A stretch of DNA of 17,701 bases from a bacterium (GCA_030671645.1 DAOVHV010000004.1:1-17701); one strand, 5' to 3'. Shown: positions 6,898-14,663, numbered from the stretch's first letter. Notes: generated by a model not told the origin, from the sequence alone. Numbers and translations: made by a program.

Positions 6898-7725
6898 CTA
6901 CAGTTTCTTCAGAACTCCCATCAGCAATCGGCGCATTTGCTCGCCCTTGAGACGGGTCGCTTCAATGACTTCGTCATGCGTCAACGTGGCGTTCGGATCG
7001 ACGCCGGCAGCCAGATTGGTGGCGATGGAAAGGCCGAGCACCTTCATGCCTGCATGAGCGGCCACGATCACTTCCGGAACGGTAGACATCCCCACCAAAT
7101 CAGCACCCATGGCATGGAAGGCACGGATTTCGGCCGGTGTCTCGTACGACGGCCCCAGTGCGGCCACATAAACGCCTTCCTTGACCTCGATGCCTTCGGC
7201 GGTTGCCACACCCTTGGCAATAGCGCGCAATTCCGGTGTATAGGCGGCCGACATATCAGGAAAGCGAGGTCCCATTTCGTCGATGTTGGCTCCCCGGAGC
7301 GGATTGACGCCCAACATGTTGATGTGATCGGTAAGCAGTACGAGATCTCCGGCGCGGAAATCCGGATTGATGGCACCTGAGGCGTTGGTGACGATCAACG
7401 TTGGAATCTCCAGCAGGGCGAACATCCGGGTGGCGAAACTGACATCCTCGATTGAGATACCCTCATAGTAATGGGAGCGGCCACGCTGAATGAGCACGGT
7501 TTTCCCACATAGCGGTCCGATCCAAAACTCACCGGAGTGGCCGGCAATGGTGGGCACGGGAAAGCCGGGAATCTCCGAGCAGGGAATGGTGATGCCGTCT
7601 TCAGGCACACCAAAAGCGTTGGAAAGCCCCGAGCCCAAGGTCATGGCGACATCCGGGGTCTTGTCGAGCCGGGCTCGCACCGCTTTCACGGCCTTTTTCA
7701 ACTTCATCCAATGCCCTTCGTTCAT
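6898..7725 (-). CDS. punA: Purine nucleoside phosphorylase (trimeric, family 2 type)
   Basis: A 275-residue cytoplasmic enzyme that cleaves purine (deoxy)nucleosides with phosphate to free base and (deoxy)ribose-1-phosphate. Family motifs are present in order: phosphate-site GSGLS (31-35), GRSHYYEG (82-89), TNASGAINP (113-121), GPSYETPAE (191-199, with base-contact E199), GMSTVPE (212-218) and ATNLAAG (235-241). Asn at 237, rather than Asp, points to 6-oxopurines (inosine, guanosine) and against methylthioadenosine phosphorylase. The start has AGGAGG 5 bases upstream, and the radA stop codon is embedded in that site (TAGGAGG), so the gene is the last member of the radA operon. Together with prs in the same cluster it gives purine salvage and PRPP supply. 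Confidence 0.93.
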   Translation of the reverse strand: MNEGHWMKLKKAVKAVRARLDKTPDVAMTLGSGLSNAFGVPEDGITIPCSEIPGFPVPTIAGHSGEFWIGPLCGKTVLIQRGRSHYYEGISIEDVSFATRMFALLEIPTLIVTNASGAINPDFRAGDLVLLTDHINMLGVNPLRGANIDEMGPRFPDMSAAYTPELRAIAKGVATAEGIEVKEGVYVAALGPSYETPAEIRAFHAMGADLVGMSTVPEVIVAAHAGMKVLGLSIATNLAAGVDPNATLTHDEVIEATRLKGEQMRRLLMGVLKKL

Positions 7726-7734
7726 TCCAGCCTC

Positions 7735-9081
7735 CTACTCGAAACTCAGTGCCTCAATGGCTTCGCTCACGCGCTCCACTCCTACGATTTCCAATCCCTC
7801 GGCCTTCGTCATTCGAGCCGACTGGGGCACGATCATCCGCTGGATGCCCAGTTTCGCCGCCTCGGCCATCCTCTCCCTCAACCGTCTCACCGGGCGAATC
7901 TCTCCGGATAATCCCACTTCGCCGACAACGGCGGTTCGATCGGACAAGGCTCGATTGCGGAGGCTCGAGAGTACGGCCGCGATCACACCAAGATCCGTAC
8001 CACGTTCGCGCACATCAAGCCCGCCGGCCAGACTCAAGTATACGTCGGCGGCCCCAATGTGGACCTCCAGATGTTTCTCCATCACCGCCAACATGAGTAG
8101 CACGCGATTGACATCAAGACCTGTGCAGCGGCGTTGTGGTGTGCCGTATCCACCGGTGGGAGAGACCAGGGCTTGGAGTTCAACCAGAATGGGGCGCGTG
8201 CCTTCCAGAATAGGGACGTACACAGAACCAGGGTGTTTCGGACGATCCGAGTCGCCGAGGAAGAAGCGGGATGGGTCTTCGATTCCCACCAGCCCACCCG
8301 CCGTCATTTGGAATACGGCGACCTCGTTGGTAGCTCCGAATCGGTTTTTCACGGAGCGCAGCATGCGCACGTCTTCAGTACGGCTGCCTTCCAGATAAAT
8401 TGCCACGTCCACCAAATGCTCGATCGTTTTGGGACCGGCAAATGCGCCCTCCTTGGTGATGTGGCCGACCAGGAAGGTAGTCATACCTTTGGACTTGGTA
8501 AGCTGAATGAGCGCCGAGCTGACTTCGCGCAATTGCTTGACCGACCCCGCTTCGCCGGCAACGCGCTCGTCGGCCGTGGTTTGGATCGAGTCGACGATTA
8601 GCACCAGCGGATCGACTTGCTCGACTGCGGCCATGATCCGGCTGAGCGATTGCTCGGACAGTACGAACAGCCGCTCGGAATTGGCTCCGATGCGGGTCGC
8701 TCTCAGTTTGACCTGTCCTTCGGATTCCTCGCCCGAGACATAGAGGATCTTTCCCACGCCGCGCGCAAGCGATTCAGCCATTTGAAGCAGCAGCGTCGAT
8801 TTGCCAATGCCGGGCTCGCCGCCGAACAGTACGACGCCACCGGGGATCAAGCCACCGCCCAATAGTCGATCCAACTCAGACAGGCCCGTTGGAAGACGTT
8901 GAACGTTTTTCAGATCAATCTCGGAGATGGAACGAAGTTCTTCACCCAGCCAGGTCGTGTCAACGGCGATGTCCGTGCCATCGGCTCGAACCTCTGTCAG
9001 CGAATCCCATTGTCCGCAACCGGGGCAGCGACCGAACCATTTCACCGAACGATGGTCACACTGCTTACAGACGAACGCCAT
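7735..9081 (-). CDS. radA: DNA repair/recombination ATPase RadA (Sms)
   Basis: A 448-residue, full-length RadA. It has an N-terminal C4 zinc finger (C5, C8, C19, C22), a RecA-like ATPase with Walker A GEPGIGKS (88-95) and Walker B LIVDSIQ, the RadA-specific KNRFG motif (245-249), and a C-terminal Lon-protease-like domain that helps assemble hexameric rings. RadA drives branch migration of recombination intermediates. The ATG lies 2 bases after the clpC stop (TAG-CG-ATG) without a ribosome binding site of its own, so translation is probably coupled to clpC. clpC-radA adjacency is also known from Bacillus, but the disA gene that follows there is replaced here by punA. Confidence 0.96.
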   Translation of the reverse strand: MAFVCKQCDHRSVKWFGRCPGCGQWDSLTEVRADGTDIAVDTTWLGEELRSISEIDLKNVQRLPTGLSELDRLLGGGLIPGGVVLFGGEPGIGKSTLLLQMAESLARGVGKILYVSGEESEGQVKLRATRIGANSERLFVLSEQSLSRIMAAVEQVDPLVLIVDSIQTTADERVAGEAGSVKQLREVSSALIQLTKSKGMTTFLVGHITKEGAFAGPKTIEHLVDVAIYLEGSRTEDVRMLRSVKNRFGATNEVAVFQMTAGGLVGIEDPSRFFLGDSDRPKHPGSVYVPILEGTRPILVELQALVSPTGGYGTPQRRCTGLDVNRVLLMLAVMEKHLEVHIGAADVYLSLAGGLDVRERGTDLGVIAAVLSSLRNRALSDRTAVVGEVGLSGEIRPVRRLRERMAEAAKLGIQRMIVPQSARMTKAEGLEIVGVERVSEAIEALSFE

Positions 9082-9083
9082 CG

Positions 9084-11504
9084 CTAATCAGGATTCGAAA
9101 ACCGGATCTCGTCTCCATCAGCAACGGCAAGGATCGTGCTCCCTGAGGTGATGTTGCCGAGAAGGATTTCCTCGGAGATCGGGTTCTCAACGTATTTCTC
9201 GATCGTCCGCCGCATGGGGCGCGCTCCGTACTTGGGATCGTATCCCTTCTCGATCAGCAGCTGCCACGCTGACGGATCGAGCGTCAGCGTGACGTCTCGT
9301 TCCTCCAGCAGCCGATTCTGCAGCTCGCGAATCATCAGATCGGCAATCTCCTTGACCTGAGCTTTGTTAAGCTGGTGGAACACGATGATGTCGTCCAAAC
9401 GGTTGAGGAACTCGGGACGGAACATCTTGCGGCCTTCGGCGGTGACGCGATCCTTCATGTTCTGATACGACTCGTCCGAGTCATCGGCATTGTCGGTGAA
9501 TCCAAGGGTGTCACGATCGGTGATGAACTCGGATCCTACATTGGACGTCATGATCAAGACGGAGTTACGAAAGTCGACACGCCGTCCGTGCGAATCGGTG
9601 AGGATGCCATCCTCCATTACCTGCAGCAAAATATTGAATATGTCGCGATGTGCCTTTTCGATCTCGTCGAACAGAATGACCGAATAGGGTCGATGGCGAA
9701 CTTTCTCCGTCAATTCACCGGCTTCGTCGTACCCGCTGTAGCCGGGAGGGGCGCCCGTTAATCGCGACACCGAGAACCGCTCCATGTATTCGGACATATC
9801 GACGCGAATGAGCGCATCTTCGTCACCGAACAGGAACTCGGCCAAGGTCTTGGAAAGCTCCGTCTTTCCGACACCGGTCGGACCAAGGAACATGAACACG
9901 CCCACCGGCCGCTTGGGATTCTTGACACCGGCGTAGGCGCGGCGGATCGAGCGCGACACTGCTTCTACAGCCTCGTCTTGCCCAATCAAGCGATCGTGGA
10001 TCTTTCCCTCCATGCTGACCAAACGAGTAGTTTCTTCCTCTTGCACATGCCCGATCGGTACGCCGGTCCAAGCGGACACCATCTGAGCGATGTCCTTGCC
10101 TGTGGTTTCCAGCTTGGCGCCTTCGTAGGCCTTGTCAGACAGCTCCTGGATGTGTGCGACAATGGCGGCCTTCTCATCCCGCAAGCGAGCGGCTTGCTCG
10201 TAACCCTGACTCGCCACCGCCTGCTGCTCCTTCTCGTCAATGTCATCAACTTGCTCCTGCAGGTCGCGTACTTCGTCAGGTACTTTCGTTCCCTGCAACT
10301 TGATACGCGCCGATGTCTCATCGATAACGTCGATGGCTTTGTCGGGTAGGAATTGATCGGTGACATAGCGATCGGACAACCGTGCCGCTTGGTACAGGGC
10401 ATCGTCGGTGATCTTCACGCCGTGGTGTTTCTCGTACCGTGGACGTAGTCCCTTGAGGATTCGTACCGTTTCTTCCACGGACGGCTCTTCGACATAGATG
10501 GTTTTGAAACGCCGCTTGAGTGCCGGGTCCTTCTCCACCGATTTGCGGTACTCGTCCAAGGTGGCGGTCCCGATGCACTGAATAGCACCCGATGCCAACG
10601 GCGGCTTGAGAATGGACGAAGCATCGATGGCGCCTTCTGCGCCGCCGGCGCCAACTACCGTTTGCAGTTCGTCAATAAACAAAATGACATTGTCTGACTC
10701 GGAAACCTTGGTGATGAGCGCTTTCAGCCGCTGCTCGAATTCACCGCGATACTTGGTGCCTGCCACCACCGAGGCCATGTCAAGCTCCAGAATCTCCTTG
10801 GACTGCAAGATGGACGGGACATTGCCTTCGGCGATACGTTGGGCGAGGCCTTCCACCACTGCCGTCTTTCCAACGCCGGATTCACCTATCAGGGCCGGAT
10901 TGTTCTTCTTACGGCGCGTGAGGGTCTGGATGATGCGCTCCATCTCCTCGTCGCGACCAATGACCGGATCAAGCTTGCCGGCAGCGGCCTCTTCCACCAA
11001 ATTGCGTCCGAACTCGGAGAGATCGATTTTTTGTTTCGGGGAACGCCGGGAAGAGCGCACGGCCATTCCGATGCCTGAGGACGGTAGGAAGTAAGCGCGA
11101 ACTTTGCTGAGATTCACCTCAATCTGATGAAGCAAGGCGGCGCCTGTTCCCTCACCGTCTCTCAACATGCCCATCAGCAGATGTTCGGGGAGAATGGCAT
11201 TGAGATTGGCGCGTCGGGCTTCCTCGAAACTGAGCTTCATGACACGCCTCAGCCGCGGCGTCGGCTCCAAATCGTCAGCTGATAAGCGAACGTCGCCGCG
11301 TCCCTTCTCTTCTTCGATCAGAGATGCGATCTTCTCGTAGGTCACGCCTTGCGACGTCAGAAATTGATGAACCTTGGAATCGGGTATCTTCAAGAACGCC
11401 AGCAACAAATGCTCGGTTCCCACGTAACTGTGGTGCCAAGCCTCAGCTTCTTCCTGCGAGGTGGCAATAATCTCCATCGATTCCCGCGAGAAACGATCGT
11501 ACAT
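9084..11504 (-). CDS. clpC: ClpC-type AAA+ unfoldase, Clp protease ATPase subunit
   Basis: An 806-residue Hsp100 ATPase that unfolds substrates and feeds them to ClpP. It has a double Clp-N domain (about 1-145), a first AAA+ module (Walker A GESGVGKT 207-214; Walker B ILFIDE 274-279; pore motif KYRG 251-254), a UVR-type middle segment (about 411-446) and a second AAA+ module (Walker A GPTGVGKT 541-548). A ClpP-docking LGF tripeptide sits at 667-669. The middle domain is short, as in ClpC rather than ClpB. Oddities: the second pore loop reads GYSG (588-591) where GYVG is usual, and after Walker B the usual DEIHT reads DELQT. The ribosome binding site AGGAGG is 5 bases upstream. No ctsR, mcsA or mcsB precedes it, unlike in Bacillus; pth does. 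Confidence 0.95.
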   Translation of the reverse strand: MYDRFSRESMEIIATSQEEAEAWHHSYVGTEHLLLAFLKIPDSKVHQFLTSQGVTYEKIASLIEEEKGRGDVRLSADDLEPTPRLRRVMKLSFEEARRANLNAILPEHLLMGMLRDGEGTGAALLHQIEVNLSKVRAYFLPSSGIGMAVRSSRRSPKQKIDLSEFGRNLVEEAAAGKLDPVIGRDEEMERIIQTLTRRKKNNPALIGESGVGKTAVVEGLAQRIAEGNVPSILQSKEILELDMASVVAGTKYRGEFEQRLKALITKVSESDNVILFIDELQTVVGAGGAEGAIDASSILKPPLASGAIQCIGTATLDEYRKSVEKDPALKRRFKTIYVEEPSVEETVRILKGLRPRYEKHHGVKITDDALYQAARLSDRYVTDQFLPDKAIDVIDETSARIKLQGTKVPDEVRDLQEQVDDIDEKEQQAVASQGYEQAARLRDEKAAIVAHIQELSDKAYEGAKLETTGKDIAQMVSAWTGVPIGHVQEEETTRLVSMEGKIHDRLIGQDEAVEAVSRSIRRAYAGVKNPKRPVGVFMFLGPTGVGKTELSKTLAEFLFGDEDALIRVDMSEYMERFSVSRLTGAPPGYSGYDEAGELTEKVRHRPYSVILFDEIEKAHRDIFNILLQVMEDGILTDSHGRRVDFRNSVLIMTSNVGSEFITDRDTLGFTDNADDSDESYQNMKDRVTAEGRKMFRPEFLNRLDDIIVFHQLNKAQVKEIADLMIRELQNRLLEERDVTLTLDPSAWQLLIEKGYDPKYGARPMRRTIEKYVENPISEEILLGNITSGSTILAVADGDEIRFSNPD

Positions 11505-11541
11505 CTGATCCTCCTGAAAGGGTCAACCACGAATCGCAAAC

Positions 11542-11569
11542 AGTATACGCTTCGTTCAAGCTCAGACAA
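11542..11569 (-). promoter_or_regulatory. candidate promoter of clpC
   Basis: In the 68-base gap between pth and clpC, the minus strand has TTGTCT (11569-11564, 4 of 6) and TATACT (11547-11542, 5 of 6) with a 16-base spacer. It would start transcription near 11535, giving a leader of about 30 bases. A complete CtsR heptad-repeat operator is not present. The promoter would allow clpC-radA-punA expression independent of the upstream housekeeping genes. Confidence 0.6.
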
Positions 11570-11572
11570 CCG

Positions 11573-12136
11573 CTATTCCCATCGATTGAATCGCGTCATC
11601 ACTTCGTCGATGCCGCGGTCGCAAAACACCTTAATGGCCTCAACTGCACTTCTTGCCGCCGGCAGCACTTGTTGCCATTCGTCCTTCGTGAATCGATCCA
11701 GCACGAAATCGCGCCCCGTTTCTTCACGCGCCTCAATTCCAATGCCAATCCGAAGCCTCGGGATTTCTTCCGTCCCCAGAGCCCGAATGACGGACTGCAT
11801 TCCCTTGTGTGAGCCGGGTCCACCTGCGGCAAGAATTCGAATACGCCCCAATACTAGATCCAAATCATCGTACACGACCATGGCGTCGGGTGGCGCGACT
11901 CGATGTTTCTCCAACACTGCACGCACGGCCAGACCGGAATCGTTCATGTAGGTCATCGGCTTGACCAGTAACAATTCACCGATGGAATAAACAAGGGCGG
12001 AACCTTCGATCCGCCCTTTCTTTCTTACTCGATGCACCTTGAGGTACAGGTCAATGACTTCGAATCCGACGTTATGACGTGTAAACGCATAGGGCAGTCC
12101 CGGGTTCCCCAGCCCAAAGACGGCCTTGTTGGCCAC
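11573..12136 (-). CDS. pth: Peptidyl-tRNA hydrolase
   Basis: A 187-residue enzyme that releases tRNA from peptidyl-tRNA dropped off the ribosome. The conserved active-site positions are visible: N11 in GLGNPG, the catalytic histidine H21 in TRHNVGF, the aspartate in VYDDLDL, and the GSHKGMQS and PRLRIGIG stretches (GGPGSHKG variant of the usual GGHNGL/GGHRGL). Length is normal for the bacterial family. The start is GTG at 12136, 2 bases after the rplY stop, with GAGG about 7 bases upstream inside rplY. The rplY-pth pair is conserved across many bacteria. Confidence 0.95.
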   Translation of the reverse strand: MANKAVFGLGNPGLPYAFTRHNVGFEVIDLYLKVHRVRKKGRIEGSALVYSIGELLLVKPMTYMNDSGLAVRAVLEKHRVAPPDAMVVYDDLDLVLGRIRILAAGGPGSHKGMQSVIRALGTEEIPRLRIGIGIEAREETGRDFVLDRFTKDEWQQVLPAARSAVEAIKVFCDRGIDEVMTRFNRWE

Positions 12137-12138
12137 GG

Positions 12139-12789
12139 CTATTCCTCGGAGGCAGTCTCTTCTGCGCCCTCTTCGCCCTCGATGCCTTCGCCCTCTTCGC
12201 CCTCGATGCCTTCGCCTTCTTCCTCTTCTTCATCTTCAGCGAGCAATCCGCGAGGGGCAATGACGGTAACGAGCGTTCGTTCCGACGGAAGCATCGGTTC
12301 CATATCACCGAAGTCCACATCGCGAACTTGGATCGACTCGCCCATGTCAAGATCGGAGACGTCGATTGTTATCAAGGCCGGCACGTTCTCGGCAAGACCG
12401 TGTACACGAACGGTGTTGAACAGGACGTTGAGAATGCCGCCCGACTTGATACCTTCGCATTCGCCGACGATCTTGATGGGAACATGCAGCTTGAGTGGGC
12501 TTCCTTCGTCTGGCTGATAGAAGTCAACGTGAAGCGGCTCATCCGTGATCGGATCGTAATCAACGACCTTGAGAAAAACGTTGATTTCCCGCGTTTCCTC
12601 GCCTTCGATGGCAAGGCCGATCTGGGAGCTTCGCGTAATCTGGGAGAACAGGACCTTCAGATCCTTCTTTCCAATGGCGATCGGCGTAGACTCAATCGAC
12701 GGACCATAGACAACGCCGGGAACGAATCCCGCCCTACGTAGTTCTCTAACCTTTCCAGCAGACCGCTCTTTGACTTGCAACGTATGCAT
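12139..12789 (-). CDS. rplY: 50S ribosomal protein L25, general stress protein CTC type
   Basis: A 216-residue, two-domain L25 of the CTC/TL5 type. The N-terminal 5S-rRNA-binding domain (about 1-93, starting MHTLQVKERSAGKVRELRRAG with GVVYG) is followed by the all-beta C-terminal domain (about 95-183). It ends in a strongly acidic, Glu/Gly-rich tail (about 186-216) encoded partly by a perfect 24-bp tandem duplication. The ATG at 12789 has GGGGAG 6 bases upstream. The gene sits between prs and pth, the conserved place for ctc. Acidic tails are common in this family, but the repeated GEGIEGEE unit may vary in number between strains. Confidence 0.93.
   Translation of the reverse strand: MHTLQVKERSAGKVRELRRAGFVPGVVYGPSIESTPIAIGKKDLKVLFSQITRSSQIGLAIEGEETREINVFLKVVDYDPITDEPLHVDFYQPDEGSPLKLHVPIKIVGECEGIKSGGILNVLFNTVRVHGLAENVPALITIDVSDLDMGESIQVRDVDFGDMEPMLPSERTLVTVIAPRGLLAEDEEEEEGEGIEGEEGEGIEGEEGAEETASEE
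12166..12213. repeat. 24-bp perfect tandem duplication in the acidic tail of rplY
   Basis: Two identical 24-bp units (12166-12189 and 12190-12213) follow each other directly, with a degenerate continuation of CTTC/CTCTTC to about 12230. They are in frame and encode a repeated eight-residue Gly/Glu/Ile block on the minus strand. Such repeats are prone to replication slippage that changes tail length by eight residues. Confidence 0.9.
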
Positions 12790-12813
12790 TCGATACTCCC
12801 CGAATCGTTCTCC

Positions 12814-13770
12814 TTAATAGTGAGGGAACAACAAGCTTACCGAACGATCCTCAAACACTTGGCGGATCGTCTTGGCAAGATGCCCCCCCACAGAGACATA
12901 ATTAATCTTGGCACTCTGTAGAGCGCATTGGTTGGTGATGGTATTGGTGACCACAACCCTTTTCAAGGGCGAAGCTTCCAAGATCGAAACCGCATCGCCA
13001 CAGAACACTCCGTGCGTGCAATAGGCTGAGACTTCGGTTACTCCCGTTTCTAGAAGAATCTCGGCCGCCTTGACCAGGGTGTCCCCCGAAGCCACGATGT
13101 CGTCTACCAAAACCGCACGCTTGCCCGCAACATCGCCGATGACGTTGAACACTTTGATATCGAGACTGTCCTGCGAGCGTCGTTTTTCGAGAACGGCCAA
13201 CGGAGTGTCGAGGCGTTCCGCCAGCAATCTGGCTCGTCCGGTGGATCCTGTATCCGGGGCGACGATGACAACATCGTCCATGCTTCCCACTACCGAGCGG
13301 ATGTATTCGGCAAAGATGAAGTCGGCGCGCAGATTGTCGACCGGAATGTTGAAGAACCCCTGAATCTGTCCTACATGGAGATCCATCGTCAAGACACGGT
13401 CCGCCCCGGCCGTTTCGATCATATTGGCCACCAGCCGTGCGGAGATGGGAACGCGCCCGGTGTGTTTCCTATCTTGACGCGCATAGCCGTAGTATGGCAT
13501 CACAGCGATCACTTTCCGGGCCGACGCCCTGCGAAGAGCGTCGATGAGGATCAGCAACTCCATCAGGTTGTCGTTCACCGGAGGACACGTCGGCTGGAGC
13601 ACGAACACGTCCGCTCCTCGAACGGTCTCATGGATGTGGACGCGAATCTCACCGTCGCCGAACTGCTCGACGCGGGCATCGCAGATCTCAGTTGCAAGTT
13701 CAGATGAAATCTCTTCAGCCAATTGGGGATTGGCGTTTCCCGCGATGAGCTTCAAGTGTCTATTGATCAT
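12814..13770 (-). CDS. prs: Ribose-phosphate pyrophosphokinase (PRPP synthetase, class I)
   Basis: A 318-residue enzyme making PRPP from ribose-5-phosphate and ATP for purine, pyrimidine, His and Trp synthesis. Class I motifs are present: FGDGEIRVHI, the RQDRKHTGRVPISARLVANM stretch for ATP binding, DLHVGQIQGFF with the metal-binding His, the flexible-loop EKRRS, and a ribose-5-phosphate loop reading VDDIVASGDT. That loop differs from the common DDIIDTAGT form. The ATG overlaps the end of glmU by 11 bases (ATGATCAATAG), so translation is coupled. The glmU-prs-rplY-pth order is well known from Gram-positive bacteria. Confidence 0.95.
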   Translation of the reverse strand: MINRHLKLIAGNANPQLAEEISSELATEICDARVEQFGDGEIRVHIHETVRGADVFVLQPTCPPVNDNLMELLILIDALRRASARKVIAVMPYYGYARQDRKHTGRVPISARLVANMIETAGADRVLTMDLHVGQIQGFFNIPVDNLRADFIFAEYIRSVVGSMDDVVIVAPDTGSTGRARLLAERLDTPLAVLEKRRSQDSLDIKVFNVIGDVAGKRAVLVDDIVASGDTLVKAAEILLETGVTEVSAYCTHGVFCGDAVSILEASPLKRVVVTNTITNQCALQSAKINYVSVGGHLAKTIRQVFEDRSVSLLFPHY

Positions 13771-14470
13771 CCGATTCGTCCTCCTTGCCCCCTCGGCCGG
13801 ACTCTTTGTTCACTTGCCGCGCGCGTCCAAAGGCAAGTCCCAACGCAGGTACGTCTTCGGTAATAGCGGAACCGGCGGCAACATAAGCTCCCTCTCCAAT
13901 CGTCACCGGAGCCACCAGGGTAGCGTTGCTTCCAATGAATGCCCTCTTCTCAATGATTGTTCGATGTTTGGATTCGCCATCGTAGTTGCAGGTGATGGTC
14001 CCGGCGCCGATATTGGCGTCTTCTCCGATGTCAGCATCGCCGATATAGGCAAGGTGGCCGGCCTTGACTCCACGCGCAAGCCTGGCACTCTTGATCTCCA
14101 CAAAATTGCCGATGCGAGCCTCCGGACCGACGTCGGCGCCCGGACGTAAGTGGGCGTACGGCCCCACTGTAGTTCGTTCGCGAATCCGAGCCTGCTCGAT
14201 GAACGAATATCGGACGATGCATCCCGCCTCAATCGATGTATCTTCAATCCAACAGTCCGGTCCGATACGGCAACCGGTTGCGATGGATGTCGATCCGCGC
14301 AGATGCGTACCCGGGAACAACACAACTCCGGGAGCCACCTGAACATCTTCTCCGACGTAGGTTCGATCCGGGTCGATGACCTCAACACCGGATCTGATTA
14401 TCGTTTCCAGCACCTGTCTGCGCCGTGCGGTATCGAGTTCGGTGTAGATTCCATCGTTCGAAGCCTTCAT
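13760..14470 (-). CDS. glmU: GlmU C-terminal domain protein (glucosamine-1-phosphate N-acetyltransferase), lacking the uridylyltransferase half
   Basis: A 236-residue left-handed beta-helix acetyltransferase matching only the C-terminal half of bifunctional GlmU, whose usual length is about 450. It begins in the linker (IYTELDTARRRQVLE, then GVEVIDP) and continues through hexapeptide repeats. The acetyltransferase site is complete: LRPGA with R109, EIKSARL with E125 and K127, H139 and Y142 in GHLAYIGDADIG, NYDG at 162-165, K168, and GSNATLVAPV with S181. It should form glucosamine-1-phosphate to GlcNAc-1-phosphate with acetyl-CoA. No N-terminal GlmU domain lies upstream: only 216 bases separate it from trpS on the other strand, so this is not a local frameshift. 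GGTGA precedes the ATG. UDP-GlcNAc synthesis would need a separate uridylyltransferase. Confidence 0.85.
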   Translation of the reverse strand: MKASNDGIYTELDTARRRQVLETIIRSGVEVIDPDRTYVGEDVQVAPGVVLFPGTHLRGSTSIATGCRIGPDCWIEDTSIEAGCIVRYSFIEQARIRERTTVGPYAHLRPGADVGPEARIGNFVEIKSARLARGVKAGHLAYIGDADIGEDANIGAGTITCNYDGESKHRTIIEKRAFIGSNATLVAPVTIGEGAYVAAGSAITEDVPALGLAFGRARQVNKESGRGGKEDESDDQ

Positions 14471-14486
14471 CTCTCACCCGATCATA

Positions 14487-14516
14487 ATAATACGCCAGGT
14501 AGAGAAGCACGATCAA
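14487..14516 (-). promoter_or_regulatory. promoter candidate for the glmU-prs-rplY-pth cluster
   Basis: On the minus strand TTGATC (14516-14511, 4 of 6) and TATTAT (14492-14487, 5 of 6) are 18 bases apart. The predicted start near 14480 leaves a leader of only about 10 bases, containing GGTGAGAG before the ATG at 14470. Confidence 0.6.
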
Positions 14517-14539
14517 GAAATCGGATCAAGCCGAATGGC

Positions 14540-14569
14540 TTGCAGACTGCATCCGGCGCTGCCTATACT
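14540..14569 (+). promoter_or_regulatory. promoter candidate for trpS
   Basis: TATACT at 14564-14569 matches the -10 consensus at 5 of 6. TTGCAG at 14540-14545 is a weak -35 (3 of 6) with an 18-base spacer. Transcription would begin at about 14575-14577, exactly at the first base of the hairpin repeat array. Confidence 0.5.
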
Positions 14570-14574
14570 TGACT

Positions 14575-14663
14575 GTCCATGGGTGACCATGGACACGTCC
14601 ATAGGGTAACCGTGGGCACGTCCATAGGGTGACCATGGACAGGTCCATAGGTACCTTATGCAC
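14575..14663 (+). repeat. tandem array of hairpin units in the trpS leader
   Basis: Units lie at 14575-14596 (22 bp), 14597-14619 (23 bp) and 14620-14642 (23 bp), with a degenerate fourth at 14643-14663. Each reads GTCCAT(A)GG, then GTGA or GTAA, then CC-R-TGG-R-C. Each of the first three can fold in the trpS-sense RNA into an 8-bp stem capped by a GNRA tetraloop; units 2 and 3 carry one bulged A. Unit 2 differs from unit 3 by two stem changes that turn U-A pairs into U-G wobbles and by a loop change from GUGA to GUAA, so all three keep the structure. Unit 4 can form a weaker hairpin with loop GUAC, ending 11 bases before the trpS ribosome binding site. The units could equally be DNA operators between the divergent promoters. 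Confidence 0.85.

Noticed and set aside
11515..11530. CtsR operator before clpC (GGTCAA string)
   Set aside because: Only one partial heptad is present; the tandem heptad arrangement is missing.
14579..14632. 17-codon frame in the trpS leader as an attenuator peptide
   Set aside because: It starts inside the repeat, has no ribosome binding site and contains no tryptophan codon.
14575..14663. CRISPR array
   Set aside because: The units are directly contiguous with no spacers, and no cas gene is nearby.
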